Positions 1-10,810 of a stretch of DNA of 22,725 nt are shown piece after piece. Each line of letters begins with the position of its first letter. Position 1 is the stretch's first letter. This DNA comes from Cylindrobasidium torrendii FP15055 ss-10. Lineage: Eukaryota; Basidiomycota; Agaricomycetes; Agaricales; Physalacriaceae. The translations under genes were made by a program, and so were the position numbers. The stretch lies in the NCBI GenBank assembly GCA_000934385.1, contig KN880764.1:1-22725 (forward strand). The letters run 5' to 3'. Under the pieces are notes generated by a model. It had not been told where the DNA came from, made no database searches, and saw only the letters and a list, made by a program, of their open reading frames with translations.

Positions 1-42
1 GTTCCGACGGGTTTTTCTGAGTTGGAGAGAATCCCGGTAAAT

Positions 43-93
43 GGGCCTCGTTAGGGCATGGACAAGCATGCTCTCCATCCCCTAACGAGGCCC
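43..93. repeat. Near-perfect 20-bp inverted repeat (hairpin)
   Basis: Positions 43-62 pair with 74-93 with one mismatch (57 against 79). The 11-nt spacer contains the palindrome GCATGC. The arms start GGGCCTCGTTAGGG and end CCCTAACGAGGCCC. This could be the core of a small palindromic transposon remnant or a cruciform-forming site. No flanking target duplication is obvious. Confidence 0.85.
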
Positions 94-444
94 GATATGT
101 GGGACACTCTGGTGCGCCTTGCCGCGTTCCTTATGTTTGAAAGCTAGCTCTTGACATGATAGGGCCAGCAGAAGGTAATTGGTGAACCTGGATGAAGTTT
201 ACACCGAGCGTTTGCTCGGTGCTCATCAACAAATGCTACGGTTGTCCGTCGGGCCCTACCTCTCGCCGCTCATAAATGAGTGCGCCTATACTCAATGCTT
301 CAGAATCAGTGGACATGGGTCGGTGGTAGAAGGCGTAGACGATACTAGTACTATGCTAGTTGGTGCTCACGTTCGGCTCACAGCCTCGACAACTTGACAG
401 CAAACTGACCTTCGTGAACGAGTTCAGATTTATAGATTCCCACT

Positions 445-466
445 CGTGAGTACTTGAGTACTCACG
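445..466. repeat. 22-bp palindrome
   Basis: Two perfect 10-bp arms, CGTGAGTACT and AGTACTCACG, flank a 2-base centre (TG). It could be a dimeric transcription-factor site or chance. No gene start lies nearby. Confidence 0.7.
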
Positions 467-2325
467 GGAAGAGAGAGCACATGCAATCAAGAGCTGCAGT
501 GCGCGTTCTTCTCAATTGTCTACTAGTTGCGCTCGAAGCAAGCCCGGAGAAGAAGATGGAGCAGGCGTCAACTGGTGTCCTATTGTGCGACGGGCGGCCA
601 CAGCAAGCAGCTACATTTCAATGGGCATTTTGCATGGCTCTTGAGGGGATAATCTGTGCTCCCCACTCCGCGGGCATCTCACGGCCACATAAGTACCAGC
701 TCACCTCGAACGCTCGTAAGTGATATCTACTGTCATCGTCGAAGCGAGGAGGGTCACAAGAGTGGAGTGCATGCGATTAGTCCGTATACGTGCCTTCAGC
801 TTGAAGTGGTCAGGAAGAAAGTGTATCACAATGAACTGAGACAACGACAGCCGTCAGCGCGTCAGCGTCGACTCAATTTGGGTGGCGATCGACGCTGATC
901 TCAATTCACGTTCCGCGATTGTATTCACACACCCAACCGCCCACCTTTAACAGCAGAAATCGCAGAATATCCTCCCAAACTCCCCGTCCAAGACCCCACA
1001 GCCAATTTGGGACTGCCTAGCCCGTGCGACATAGGCAAAATAGCCTACATGCACATGAAGACACACAGCACAAACACTCCACCCACAAAGTACTCAAGTA
1101 GTACCGAACAACAGCCGGATTACAACCTTACAGTGAAGGCGATCATAAACGGCTGCTTGCAAGTGGCGGTGGCACCACACTCCTTGGGGCGGGGACTATG
1201 TCACTCCCACGGGGGAAGGGGAACAGGTACCTCCCAGAAACGTTGACCATTTCACCCTTCATACACAGTACTTGACTTTCGTACATTGCTGTAACGCAGG
1301 GGGTCACATCGGGGCTGTCCTGCTCTTTCTCGCCTCGACATGATGTCGACGAGCTGCTCTATTATCCTATCAGTCACTCCGGCTCTAACTGTTCACAATC
1401 ACCTCCGCATTGTATCATGGCGTTTCTGCGAGAAACACCCTCGCTACGGTGTCCACCTTTCAACAATGGCATGAAACGGCTCGGGTCGAAATGAACTCTT
1501 GTTAGAGTGAACCCATTTCGGTCTTATTCTGCACGTTGATGACCCTCGGTCATATAACTTTGTCTCTTACACTCTATACCATTGCGAGCGAGCTGTCGAA
1601 GTCACTCAAGATGAGTTTCTCAAGCATTCCTCGAACCGTACCTTTTACTTAATCGGCCATTGTTCTATGCACGTGATGGACCTGGTCCCTTGTTTCCCAA
1701 GCGTGTTCGCAAACCTTAAGCTTATCCCATAGCACCCGTTAGCATCACTTCAAAGAATTTGAACGACAATGCTTGATTCACAATCAGGGTTCGTAGGCAA
1801 ATAATTCGTACTATACAGCTATTGATATGTCAAATCGGTGTAGACTATAGATGGACAATCGCATATGTGTAGGTCGCAGAGCCAGAAAAGAGAAAATAAA
1901 CACAAGTAAGCGAGTGGTATGGTGCGCACGCAGTCCTGTTCGTGCAGACGGGTACGGGGGGAAAATGAATGGAAGGGAGAAAGTGTACGCAATGACAACA
2001 GGCAAGAATATATATATGGACGATGAACGAGTCAAGGGGAACAGTCGCGCTTTATATAGGGTGGTAAAATGAATAAGATAGGTTGTTTTCTGGGGAGGTG
2101 AAGCAAGCCATGTAGGAATGTGGTGTATGTGCGGAAGAAACGCAAGTCCTGAGAGGAGTTTATGAACGAATAAGTATGAGAGCGGCAGAGCGAAAGCGAG
2201 AATATGAGAGCCAGAGGTGCGAAAATGCGCGGGTGTATGCGGCAGTGAGAAGATATGTACATCGATGATGATATGAGTGGGTGATGGATGCGATATGCCG
2301 TGGGTGTTCCAAAAGCGCCGCCCCC

Positions 2326-5300
2326 TCAACCTGCTCGCGCAGGCTCTATATTGCTAGGGTTTGGGGACAGGTCGCGAGAAATGTAGTGATGCGAATGCTC
2401 AGCCAGTGACTGTTCGGGTATCGATGTGTGCAAAGCAAAGGGTGTGAAGGACGACGACGCAGTGGGAGATGCGAGAGGGTTGTATGCATAAGGGCTCCCG
2501 CGGGGTAGGCTTGCATTCGTGCCGGACGATGCAGCAAAATGTATCGCAGAGGGAGAAGTCGAAAATCGTGGTGGTGGAGGCGATGATCCATAAGACCCAA
2601 GAGGAGGTGGTGATAGCTCTCGTGGAACATAGGAAAGTCGTTCGTCCACAAGTCCGTATGCTGAAGGGCCAATGGAGAATGGACCTGCTTGCTGTTGTTG
2701 CATCTGAGGGCCCGATGCTGTAGCACTCGTAGGTGTGCGAACACCAAGCGGATTCTTGCTGTACGACAAACGGATGCCGCCAGACTTGACAAGACCATTG
2801 AGCGTATGTCCATACAGATCATTCATTGCCTTGGTGGCGAAATGAACGTCCTCGAACTACTCTCATATGAGCACAGCGTGAGTTCATTGAGAAATCTACA
2901 CATACCTCGACGAAACACATAGGTCCATTCTTTTGCTTGAACGATAATCTGCGGTATCCCGGTTGAAGCTGGAATAATTCGCGCAGCTGCTCTTCCAAAG
3001 TCTCTGGACCAAAGCCTAGAGGAAGAGGCTGAATCGGGAGATTTCCTACGTAGAGGGTATTGATCTGCGCGTTGCTAGTGAGCTGACTTGCGAATTTTTT
3101 TCGAGCGAGATAGCGTACTGGAGGGTTTTGATCAATTCCATTGCGGGTTCCACTACTCCCAGAGCTCGCCCCGGACGACGGCGACGATAGCTGGGGAGAT
3201 GTAGTGCCGTTGTTGGTGCTGACAGCAAGCCCGGCCATGACCCTCGAGACATCGTCGTCTGTCGCGCTACCCCGCGATCCGATGTCCGAACTGCCGGCGA
3301 TACTGGACGAACGTGACTTTGAATCCGACATCTCGGCAGGCGGGGACACTGATCGTGGTCCGCCGACAGCAGCAGTGTTCGGCGGCGAGTTGTTGGACGG
3401 CGAAGACGAGCGTTGAGATGTTCCTCGCCTGGTGCCGATTGGAATAGCAGATGGCACAGAATTGCGCGGCAGGCCATCCCATGGGCCAACCTCTTCAGCG
3501 GCTTGTGTCGGCACACCAGGCATGCCCAATTGGTAGGCATTTGCTGGGATACCTGGGGTGCCACTGTCATCCGCGAGGAGCATGTTGGATGCTTGTCGGG
3601 AGATACCTTCTGGGACGGAATAGAAAGCGTCGTAAGCGGTCGTGTTCGTCGACCGCATCCTCGTGACTTCACGTTCCAGGCGGCGGCGCTCTCTCTCTTC
3701 TTCCTCACGTTCGCGTGGCCCACGGTGCATAGCAAAACCCATGGCGGCGAGAGCGGCATCTTTGCGCTCATCATCGTCACGGACAGAGCGCGTCCCACGA
3801 TCAACTTGCTGGAATGGCACGCGAATGGTACCATATTCCCGCTCGCGGGGATCGGCCCCATAAGCGTCCGGGAGGGTACCGTTGGGTACACCCATGTTAG
3901 GAAGACTTGTAGAGCCTGACATAGGACCTGCCGGGGCGCCATTCGGATTGAGCATGCTGCCACTGATGGGACCAACACCGCGCTTCGTGTGAAGGTTTTT
4001 CTTGGCCATCTCCGCCTTGAGAATTGCACCCTTCTCGATATCAACGCGTCGCCCTTGAAGTTGGTCGCGAGCGCCAAGGGCCTCCTCACGCGTGCGGAAT
4101 TTGGCGAAACCGATGATCTGTTTGCGAGGCGTTGCATTCATGGGGCCACCAGGACCAAAGGACGGGCCATTCTCGTCAGCGGAGGGAGTCGCCCAGAGGT
4201 CGCGGTTATCGTTGCCATTGACAAGATGGTACGCATCGTTGCCGTTGTTGTAAGCGGGGTTGCCAGCGCGCGCCGCGGCCGACCCATAGGACGTGTACTC
4301 TTTATTTGGTATCTTAAGAGTGGCAGCCTCAAAGCCGGGCGAAAATGTGAACATGTTCTGGAATTCTCGTTCCTGCAGGGCTTATGTCAGCCGGTGAATA
4401 GAAAACGAGGGAGGAAAACTTGCCTGCATATCGTCGGGGAAGCCAACAACAAAGATTGTGGAGATTTCCTCTTGCTGTGGCGGTTGCTGGCCAGTGGGAC
4501 CAGGCGGTATCGCAGCGGACATCATTGGAGGGGCAGTGCCGTTAGCGTGTTGCGCGGCAGAGGGCAAATGTGGACCAAATGGCGTCTGTGATGAGAGTTG
4601 GGAGGGATTGAAACCAGATCCGTTGTATCCGTTGAGCTGAGAGCCGGAAGGTGCCCCGTGCTGTTGCATCTTGTGAGGCGGGAGCATGCCGTGGTCGTTG
4701 AAAGATGGCTTGGCCGGGCCGACGCCGTTGACCATAGACTGGCCAGCAAAGTCGAAACTTTGGCGCGCGTCGAAGCCGTGGCCGGGAGATGTTAGTGGAG
4801 CTTGGTACATTTCGTTGAGCGGGAAGTCGCGGAAAGCTGGCGGGTTAGTGGGAAAAGGTTGGTGTCGCTGCTGGCGTGAAGCCTGGAAGGAGGAGAAGGC
4901 CGATGACTTGAATGCGCTGGGTGGTTGGCGCTTGTGTAGGTCGGCGTCAAGAACGGGATCCGTAGGATACATGGAGGGGTACAAAGCATCTTGGGAGTGC
5001 ATACGGTGCAGGATATGGTGCGGGTCATGGTCGTGGACCATATCTGTCGGGGGCAGCATCGCGCCCTGAGGGTGCATGACCATGTGGTATGGGACGGAGG
5101 GAGATCCGTCCTGGGAAGAGGCAGACGTAGAAGAGTATGAGCCTGTTGCGTGTTCAGAGTCAGAGGACGTGGTGGGCTCTGCGTCCGCTTGAGCGTCCAG
5201 TGAGTCAAGAAGGGACCTGTTGATGAAGTCCTCGTCGTAGTGACGTTTGGGAGCCAGGGCTGAGCTTGGAATGGACTCCAGGATGGGCAGATAAGTGATT

Positions 5301-5673
5301 GGTGTTGGTGATTGGATGGTTGTTGAGGATGCACTCAGCACATCAACGGTTTGGCTGTGCGTGTGAATAATGCTGTCGTTGGAGCAAGGGGATAGATGTG
5401 GCACAGGCGAGCGAGGGGAACCGGGAAGGCTTTGGCAAGGCTGGCGGCTGGGTTGGAAGCCGAGTCTTCGTATCTCCCGTTCTCGTCGAAGATGGCACTT
5501 TGAGCTGCGCTGAGTGGTGGGAAAGTGAAGGAGAAAGTTGCTGTGCACTTCAGCAGCGATGCCGGAGACAGTGTCGGGACGCAGTCGACGGGAAGGGCGG
5601 GATGTGCGTCGGTCTGGCTGCGATCGAAGGTGATGGGGGAAACGGACGAGGCCGAAAACAGGGGATGCCTCAT
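2326..5673 (-). CDS. Whi3/Scw1-like protein with two RRM RNA-binding domains
   Basis: Predicted protein of about 1,065 residues. RRM1 (near residues 390-520) has RNP2-like IFVVGF and RNP1-like IGFAKF, separated by a long Gly/Asn-rich insertion. RRM2 (near 835-930) starts NTLYVGNLP and has CFVEFED. The rest is low-complexity Ser/Pro/Gln/Asn sequence, as in yeast Whi3 and fission yeast Scw1, which bind mRNAs for cell-cycle and cell-wall control. Introns: 4423-4373 (51 nt, GC-AG) joins GFPDDMQ to EREFQNMF inside RRM1, and 2905-2857 (49 nt) joins CFVE to FEDVHF inside RRM2. The 5' end is unresolved. From the ATG at 5673 an intron is needed to enter the main frame, either 5548-5505 (44 nt) or 5404-5355 (50 nt). 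Codon use mildly favours the second, while the Ser-Pro repeats it removes argue for the first. Cytoplasmic mRNA binding is inferred from the family. Confidence 0.88.
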
Positions 5674-6321
5674 CAACAGAGTCACACCCGAAACGTCAGG
5701 ACCGAGGTAAAATTTCCCGCGCACGGTCCATCGGGGGATCACGTGAGCTGAGATTTGCGCTTATCTGCTTTGGCAAAGCACTGGCACGGTCAAGGAAAGG
5801 AGAGGATGCCATCCCGCCCATCCTGATGCCCAGATAGTGTTGTCCGCCGACGCTTTGACCGCCGCGGCCAGCAACGTCATCTGTGTTTGGCAACACCTTC
5901 TGCAGGGTCTCGATCATGTGGGCAAGCAAACGCCACATCGTGACCTACCGTCCAAAGGGCTCTTTCGGAATGGGGAAAATGGGGTCATCGATTGGAACTG
6001 TGGCAGAAAAGTGAACCTTCTGATGCGCTGGCAAAGTCGTGCAAAATGAGTGCATTAAGCCCTGAGCCATTTGAACGAATTGTCGCATCAGAATGGGACC
6101 AACTTCACGCGCCGGCCCAATTGGTAGCAGCGCCCAACGGCGGGAGACAACACGATTATGAGATGTAAGATGAGAGTAGGATGGCATCCCTCAAAGACGG
6201 TGCTTCTGATCGAAATATGAAAGGTAAAAAGGCGCGTCCCCGACGCGTGGCCGGCAGATCTTCGCCGACCTTGCCCCGCCACAACGAATGATTCCTAAGT
6301 ACATGGTAATTCGCTGTAATA

Positions 6322-6345
6322 AAGCTTGAAGCTTGAAGCTTGAAG
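6322..6345. repeat. Heptamer tandem array (AAGCTTG)x3
   Basis: Three head-to-tail AAGCTTG units plus AAG. The same heptamer on the opposite strand recurs at 11558-11574. Both lie just downstream of minus-strand genes. Confidence 0.85.
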
Positions 6346-6438
6346 GTCCAACCAAGGCATCACGAAACCAGTAAATCTTGACAATGGGAGCAATGGCATA
6401 TACGCGATCTATCTCAATCACTACCAATGGACCCCTGC

Positions 6439-6466
6439 GCGCTGAGCGCTGAGGCCTGAGGCCTGA
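6439..6466. repeat. Second heptamer array, (GCGCTGA)x2(GGCCTGA)x2
   Basis: Four 7-bp units in a row, two GCGCTGA then two GGCCTGA. It has the same period as the array about 100 bp to its left but an unrelated unit. Likely a minisatellite produced by replication slippage. Confidence 0.8.
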
Positions 6467-6606
6467 GGGCACATCCTGATCACGTCGCAAAGTCTGCTGC
6501 ATCGAATTGGAGGTAACTCATCCCATTTCTCACAAGTCCCTTTGCAGACAGGACTAAGTAGTATCTTTGCAGAATATACGCTGACTATTCCCTCAACCCA
6601 GTGTAA

Positions 6607-8287
6607 CTAATAACTTCCACCCGTAATCTTATACAGTGTAGTGAGTATAAATTGAAACTTGTACTTTCGACGTACTTACCTTAGCATTATCCAAAACCAG
6701 TTGTGATGTTTTACCACTGGTCACCGTCAATGCCGACCAGTCCCATGTCCCGGTGCAGTTTCCACAGTCGACCCCAACTTTCAGGCCGTCTCCAGTCGCT
6801 GCGATAGTGTTCATGGTCCCAGAGAAGTTGATCCCGCTCAGTTGGCTTCCAGTTCCAGGTGTTCCGACTGTCAAATATCGTGGTTAGTCGGTCTGTGTTC
6901 CCCAATGGATAGATAGTCCATGATCTAACGTACAATCTTCATCGTAACTTTGAGTGATAAGCACACCGTATTTGCTCGCGCCTGTCACTGTATTCCCGCT
7001 GTAGGTAACATCCGTTACGTCGGCGTTCGTTGCGCTCCTGCGTGAATTTATCGTCGCAGTAACTTTGGACAATGGCAAGATATACGCACTTCTTCACCTT
7101 GATTCTCAATCCGTACTTATTGTTTACAACTGTGTTGTCGGAAATTGTCACATTCCTCGCATAACCATTTGTAGAGATAGAGCCGATTGAGATGCCATGT
7201 CCTCCAGAGCAGTAGTTGTTCTTGAAAACGATGTTCGAGCCTTTGCCAATAGCAACGCTGCAATTGTGGTCAGTACTGCAGCATCGGCAGACATTGCAGT
7301 CATTGAATACACACCAGTCATCTTGATTATACACTTTTGAGTCCTGGATAACAACATCGTGCACAGAACCTAGGTCAAAACCATCTGTATTATGCCCCAG
7401 TTTGTCCTTGTCGCCGTCTGAGTTGTCCACGGTGATGTTCTTGAAATGCGACTGTCCGTCGCGTACACCTATGCCATGTTCAGTCAGCCATCAACTAGAT
7501 GGAATGAGGGAGCACACCAATCGAAATTGCTTGGACAGGCGAATTCTTGACGTTAAAGTTGGCGAACGTGCCGTACCCGTCGAACCTACGAGAAAAGTGA
7601 GACGGTAGTGTGGGTAGATGCAATGAATATTAACTTGAGCAGAGGTCCTGGCTTGTAAACCCCGCCATTTCCGCCTTGAGTGTCCCAGTACACTGCGATT
7701 GAATGTTATTTGACTGTGCACACCTAAAGTGAAGTCCTTCGCGTACGTTCTCCGTTTCCAATAAAGCTGTATCCGTTTCCATTGAAGTTGACATTCTATG
7801 GATTCGTTCACCCTCCAGCAATAATGACAATCGAAATGACGAGCAAACCTTTGTGTCAAAGTGCATCAAGGGACCCTCCGCTGAAGCTCGTTAAGTTGAT
7901 CGTTCAGTACGATGAACTAGAATCGTACCATCGGTCTTTGCGAATTCAACATTTCCCTTCATGACAATTGTGGCACCAGTCGCAGCCTACAGTAGGTTCA
8001 GAGACACTACGAGCACAAGAGGACGGCGACGCGAACAGTGATTTCCAGCGTAGCTATCCGTGATGCTTAACCAAATGACCGCGACAGTAGATATGAATTG
8101 ACTCACACCCAGACGGCACAGTGAACGCAGTAATGACAATATCCGTACATCCAGAAAGATCTCCAGCGCTAGCGACACTGCTGACCGTGCATGTCGCACG
8201 CTCTGCCATTTGCACTGGTGTAGGTGCAGGAGAGGCAAGTACGAGCGCAGTGCAAATCCAAAGTTTCAGGGATGCAGAAGAGAACAT
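6607..8287 (-). CDS. Secreted endopolygalacturonase, glycoside hydrolase family 28
   Basis: Predicted 365-residue secreted enzyme that hydrolyses alpha-1,4 bonds of polygalacturonic acid (pectin) outside the cell. The N-terminus has a hydrophobic core (WICTALVLA), so a signal peptide is likely. Catalytic motifs are intact: NTDGFD (D183), NQDDC (D204, D205), SGGHGISIG (H226) and RIK (R257, K259). Length and motif spacing match fungal endoPGs. I place 11 introns: 8106-8054, 8036-7987, 7928-7881, 7848-7796, 7746-7693, 7634-7586, 7517-7469, 7314-7258, 7089-7038, 6933-6868 and 6679-6628. All are GT-AG, 48-66 nt, and together keep one frame. Exon 2 (8053-8037) is only 17 nt. The last exon encodes ITGGSY then TAG. 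A TATA box lies 84 nt upstream of the ATG, suiting an inducible gene. Function is firm; individual splice sites are inferred from homology. Confidence 0.95.
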
Positions 8288-9065
8288 GCTTTCTGGGATA
8301 AGCCGCGTATTCTGAGGGGGGAAAGAACTAAGGACTGGATCGATAGTGAGGGACCCTTTTGGACGAGGGTTTATATATCATGTAGCCCGGTTGTCTTCCA
8401 CGCGACATCGGGGCGTATAGTCGAAGCAGATGCAGGTACTCTAAAACGAGCGCGGTATATGGTCGCATGGGCCATAACGCCGGCTATGATAACTGGGTCG
8501 TAACTCGAGGAATATCCGTCTACAGAGGTCGTCTGCGATTCGGAAAAGAGCCTGGTACAAGATCGAGATCGACTTGTGTCCTCGTTAGGACGCAGATGTG
8601 TGCCACGGGGTCGAGTATGGTATGGCCCTTGTCGCTGCTCATTGACTCGACAAGGATGAGCGTCCTAAAGCAAGTGCGGCCGCGCCCACGTGATTCGGAC
8701 CCAATCCGCCATGTGATCATGGTGAACAATCAATTCCTTATTGCCTCAATGTTGCCTTTCACCTACTCGTTGATTCAAAACCATTCAATACGGCCGTTTA
8801 TATCCTGGCAGGGGTTTTATCTGCATGCGGTGATTTCGCGAGCTTCAACCGTTGTGGATGCTAGTACGGCAACCGCAGACGAGGAAGACATTCAGGAAAG
8901 TTCATTCAAGGAATAAAGCATCAATGGTAGAGCACACATCACAGTGTCATTAAACCAACGCGCACGTCGCATAGCAAAAACAACGACAGAAACCTTCATG
9001 TATAAGATTATATCCAAAAGACTAGACAGACATCCACCCATGACCCTCAACTGCTGGCCTGTTTT
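8288..9065. other. Intergenic: GH28 promoter and ArfGAP 3' flank
   Basis: Upstream region of the pectinase gene and 3' flank of the ArfGAP gene. A plus-strand ATG frame of 149 codons (8467-8916) is present. It has no recognisable domain, no strong codon bias and no visible introns, so I leave it uncalled. A CACGTG core occurs near 8689. Confidence 0.5.
8371..8377 (-). promoter_or_regulatory. TATA box of the GH28 gene
   Basis: TATATAA on the minus strand, 84 nt upstream of the ATG at 8287, a normal distance for a fungal gene with a short leader. Confidence 0.6.
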
Positions 9066-10671
9066 TCACATTGCCATCCACTGACCCGGCTGCATCATAG
9101 GTTGTTGTTGCTGCTGCTGCTGCCCGTACATCGGTTGCGGCCATGCGCCCCCTCCCATCGGCGGAAGCTGCATCTGTTGTTGTTGCTGCTGCTGCTGCTG
9201 GAATGGATTCGTTTGCTGCATGGCCATCCCATAATTCGGTGACGGGCTAACTCCCATACCCATTTGCCCTCCACCAAACTGTCCCGCGAACATGTTCGGT
9301 GACGGCGTCATGTGGAAACTAGGAGTCGTGCTCATTCCTTGCATCCCTTGCATGCCAGGCGTCGTGCTCAGGCCAGGCATACCTGAGGGCGTCGTCGATA
9401 AATTGTACTGAGGCGTCGGACTCATCATCTGAGACTGATATTGGGGCGTAGGGCTCATCATGCCCTGCTGTTGTCCAAATTGCTGTTGCCCAAACTGCTG
9501 TTGCCCAAATTGTTGTTGTGGAATGAACTGTTGTTGAGGTTGCCCATATTGTTGTTGTCCCTGAGGCGCGAACATGTAGCCTTGAGGTTGTTGTAGCCCA
9601 GGACTGTTCATCTGCATCGGATTGCTCGTTCCGTTCATACCCATCATCACTGTGGACGGAGGTTGGTATGCGCTGCCCATGCCCATGCCCATTCCAGTGG
9701 GCTGCGACTGCTGCTGCATATATTGTTGTGATGCCGGTGACTGGATCTGTAATGGAAGAGTAGAGCTCGAAGAAGGGCCTTGTAATGACACCAAGTCCGC
9801 CCAGACGCCTGGCTGTTGTTGTTGCTGCTGCTGGGGCTGTTGAATGGTGGGTTGAGATATCGAAGGTGGTGGGGGCTGTGTGACTGAGCGCTGTGGTGTT
9901 GGCACGCCCACAGTAGACGGTCGAGGAGGCGACGCGGGTGTCACGGTCGGCGGCGGCGCTGTGTTCGACCGAGTGGCAGGTGATACATCTCGTAACGAGC
10001 GGGAGGGACCGAGTTTAGAAGCTACTAGCGCAGATTTGCTCATGAACTTCTTGTATTCGTATTTGGCTGTACTTTGTTTAGTTATGAGTAGCACGGGTGG
10101 AAGAGCACGCACATCGAATGTACTGCTCCAGTTCGTTGTCACGCGTCGCATCCATAAGCGGCGGAGGGGGCGGATGGCGGAACTCGTCGGGGCAGAAGAT
10201 CGCATTGGACTTGACGTTCCCGATATTCTTCATGGTCTACGGCCGACGGTTAAGATGCTTGTCCATGTGGACTCGACAGGACTCGCACCTCTGCTTGTTC
10301 CTTGGTCCACGAGTCCATTGTAATGCTCTTCCTGTGTACAATCAGATTGTGGATGGTACGGCAACGTCAAGACGCATACACTTTGCTGATGTGTGTCCCA
10401 ATCTTGCGGTGAACGCTGGCACAGTAAACACTAGGGTACGAGTGAGACGAACTCCGGGGAACATATCCAAGAGGCATACCAAAGAAAGATACCCAGATTG
10501 TGCGACGCCCATCGTGGGCTCTTCGTCTTGCAGTCGGCACATATATCTGTAGCCCGTCCGCCAGTAAGAACGATGAGGAGGCTCCTGACCGAGATGTTGC
10601 GCACCGTTGCCTGCCTGGAGGGCCAAGTCCTGCACCAGCTTCGCGCTTCTGTCGCTCGCGATTTTGCTCAT
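9066..10671 (-). CDS. ArfGAP-domain protein (SMAP/Age2/Gts1-like) with Gln-rich tail
   Basis: Predicted 450-residue GTPase-activating protein for Arf GTPases, acting in vesicle coat dynamics at Golgi or endosomes. The ArfGAP zinc finger is complete: C25-x2-C28-x16-C45-x2-C48, followed by SVHRKIGTHISKVKS carrying the conserved arginine (R53). The domain continues through ELEQYIRSKYEYKKFM, near residue 130. The rest is Gln/Met/Pro/Ser-rich, with polyQ runs, three QQFGQ-type units and two MSPTPQY units, the kind of disordered tail seen in Gts1 and SMAP relatives. Five introns disrupt only the domain-coding part: 10604-10547, 10479-10431, 10379-10332, 10288-10237 and 10112-10067. The tail lies on one long last exon. 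The start ATG at 10671 begins MSKIASDRSAKLVQDL, typical for the family. It is divergent from the KPWE gene across 139 bp. Confidence 0.93.
9471..9515 (-). repeat. 15-bp coding tandem repeat in the ArfGAP tail
   Basis: Three imperfect 15-bp units (TTGTCCAAATTGCTG on the plus strand and two variants) encode repeated FGQQQ-like pentapeptides. Polyglutamine runs are encoded near 9103-9125, 9174-9200 and 9813-9840. Such tracts vary easily in length between strains. Confidence 0.85.
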
Positions 10672-10810
10672 CGTCAAGAAGAGACTTTCAGGCCGAGCTC
10701 AAAGCAGGATCCTCAAGGTGTTTGTCAAGGAGTGGACTGATCTGGCTGACGCGCTTCCCCGGCCCGTGATGTCATCATCCTGGCCACAAACGATCATCTC
10801 GAATCTCGAG
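10672..10810. promoter_or_regulatory. 139-bp divergent promoter, ArfGAP / KPWE gene
   Basis: Only 139 bp separate the start codons of two oppositely transcribed genes, so both promoters and 5' UTRs must fit here or overlap the coding regions. No clear TATA box is seen. The spacing suggests a shared, constitutive promoter. Confidence 0.7.

Larger units (their letters stand above)
1..2325. other. Gene-poor region and 3' flank of the Whi3-like gene
   Basis: I see no gene here. Open frames on either strand are short, have no bias toward C or G at third positions, and match no family I know. Two strong inverted repeats (43-93 and 445-466) stand out. The right part, about 1811-2325, is pyrimidine-rich on the minus strand and lies directly after the stop codon of the Whi3-like gene, so it is probably that gene's 3' UTR. 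The long minus-strand open frame there (172 codons) looks like a consequence of its low purine content. Confidence 0.6.
5674..6606. other. Intergenic: Whi3-like upstream region and GH28 downstream region
   Basis: This holds the promoter and 5' UTR of the Whi3-like gene and the 3' flank of the GH28 gene. Minus-strand open frames from an ATG at 6187 down to about 5700 have peptide-like composition, and a GTAGGT donor lies near 5948. I recognise no domain and cannot settle a splice model, so I do not call a gene. Two heptamer arrays lie at 6322-6345 and 6439-6466. Confidence 0.5.

Noticed and set aside
1811..2329. 172-codon minus-strand open frame directly after the Whi3-like stop
   Set aside because: It overlaps the stop in another frame, is pyrimidine-rich with low-complexity hydrophobic and Ser/His content, and has no known domain. 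It is best explained as a 3' UTR.
3141..3919. Long plus-strand open frames opposite the Whi3-like exon
   Set aside because: Antisense shadows of a biased, low-complexity coding exon. They carry no motifs of their own.
5696..6187. Possible small minus-strand gene (MPSYSHLTSHN... plus a second block)
   Set aside because: The peptides look plausible and a GTAGGT donor exists, but I recognise no family, two splice models are equally good, and this is where the Whi3-like promoter and 5' UTR should be.
6191..6502. Peptide DVPSGLRP as a candidate C-terminus of the GH28 enzyme (resembling the VPSG ending of some endopolygalacturonases)
   Set aside because: The nearer exon encoding ITGGSY and a stop, after a 52-nt intron with a perfect GTAAGT donor, fits size and family better.
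8467..8916. 149-codon plus-strand ATG frame between the GH28 and ArfGAP genes
   Set aside because: No domain, no clear codon bias, and it sits in the expected promoter region of the pectinase gene. It remains possible as an unknown gene but is not supported.
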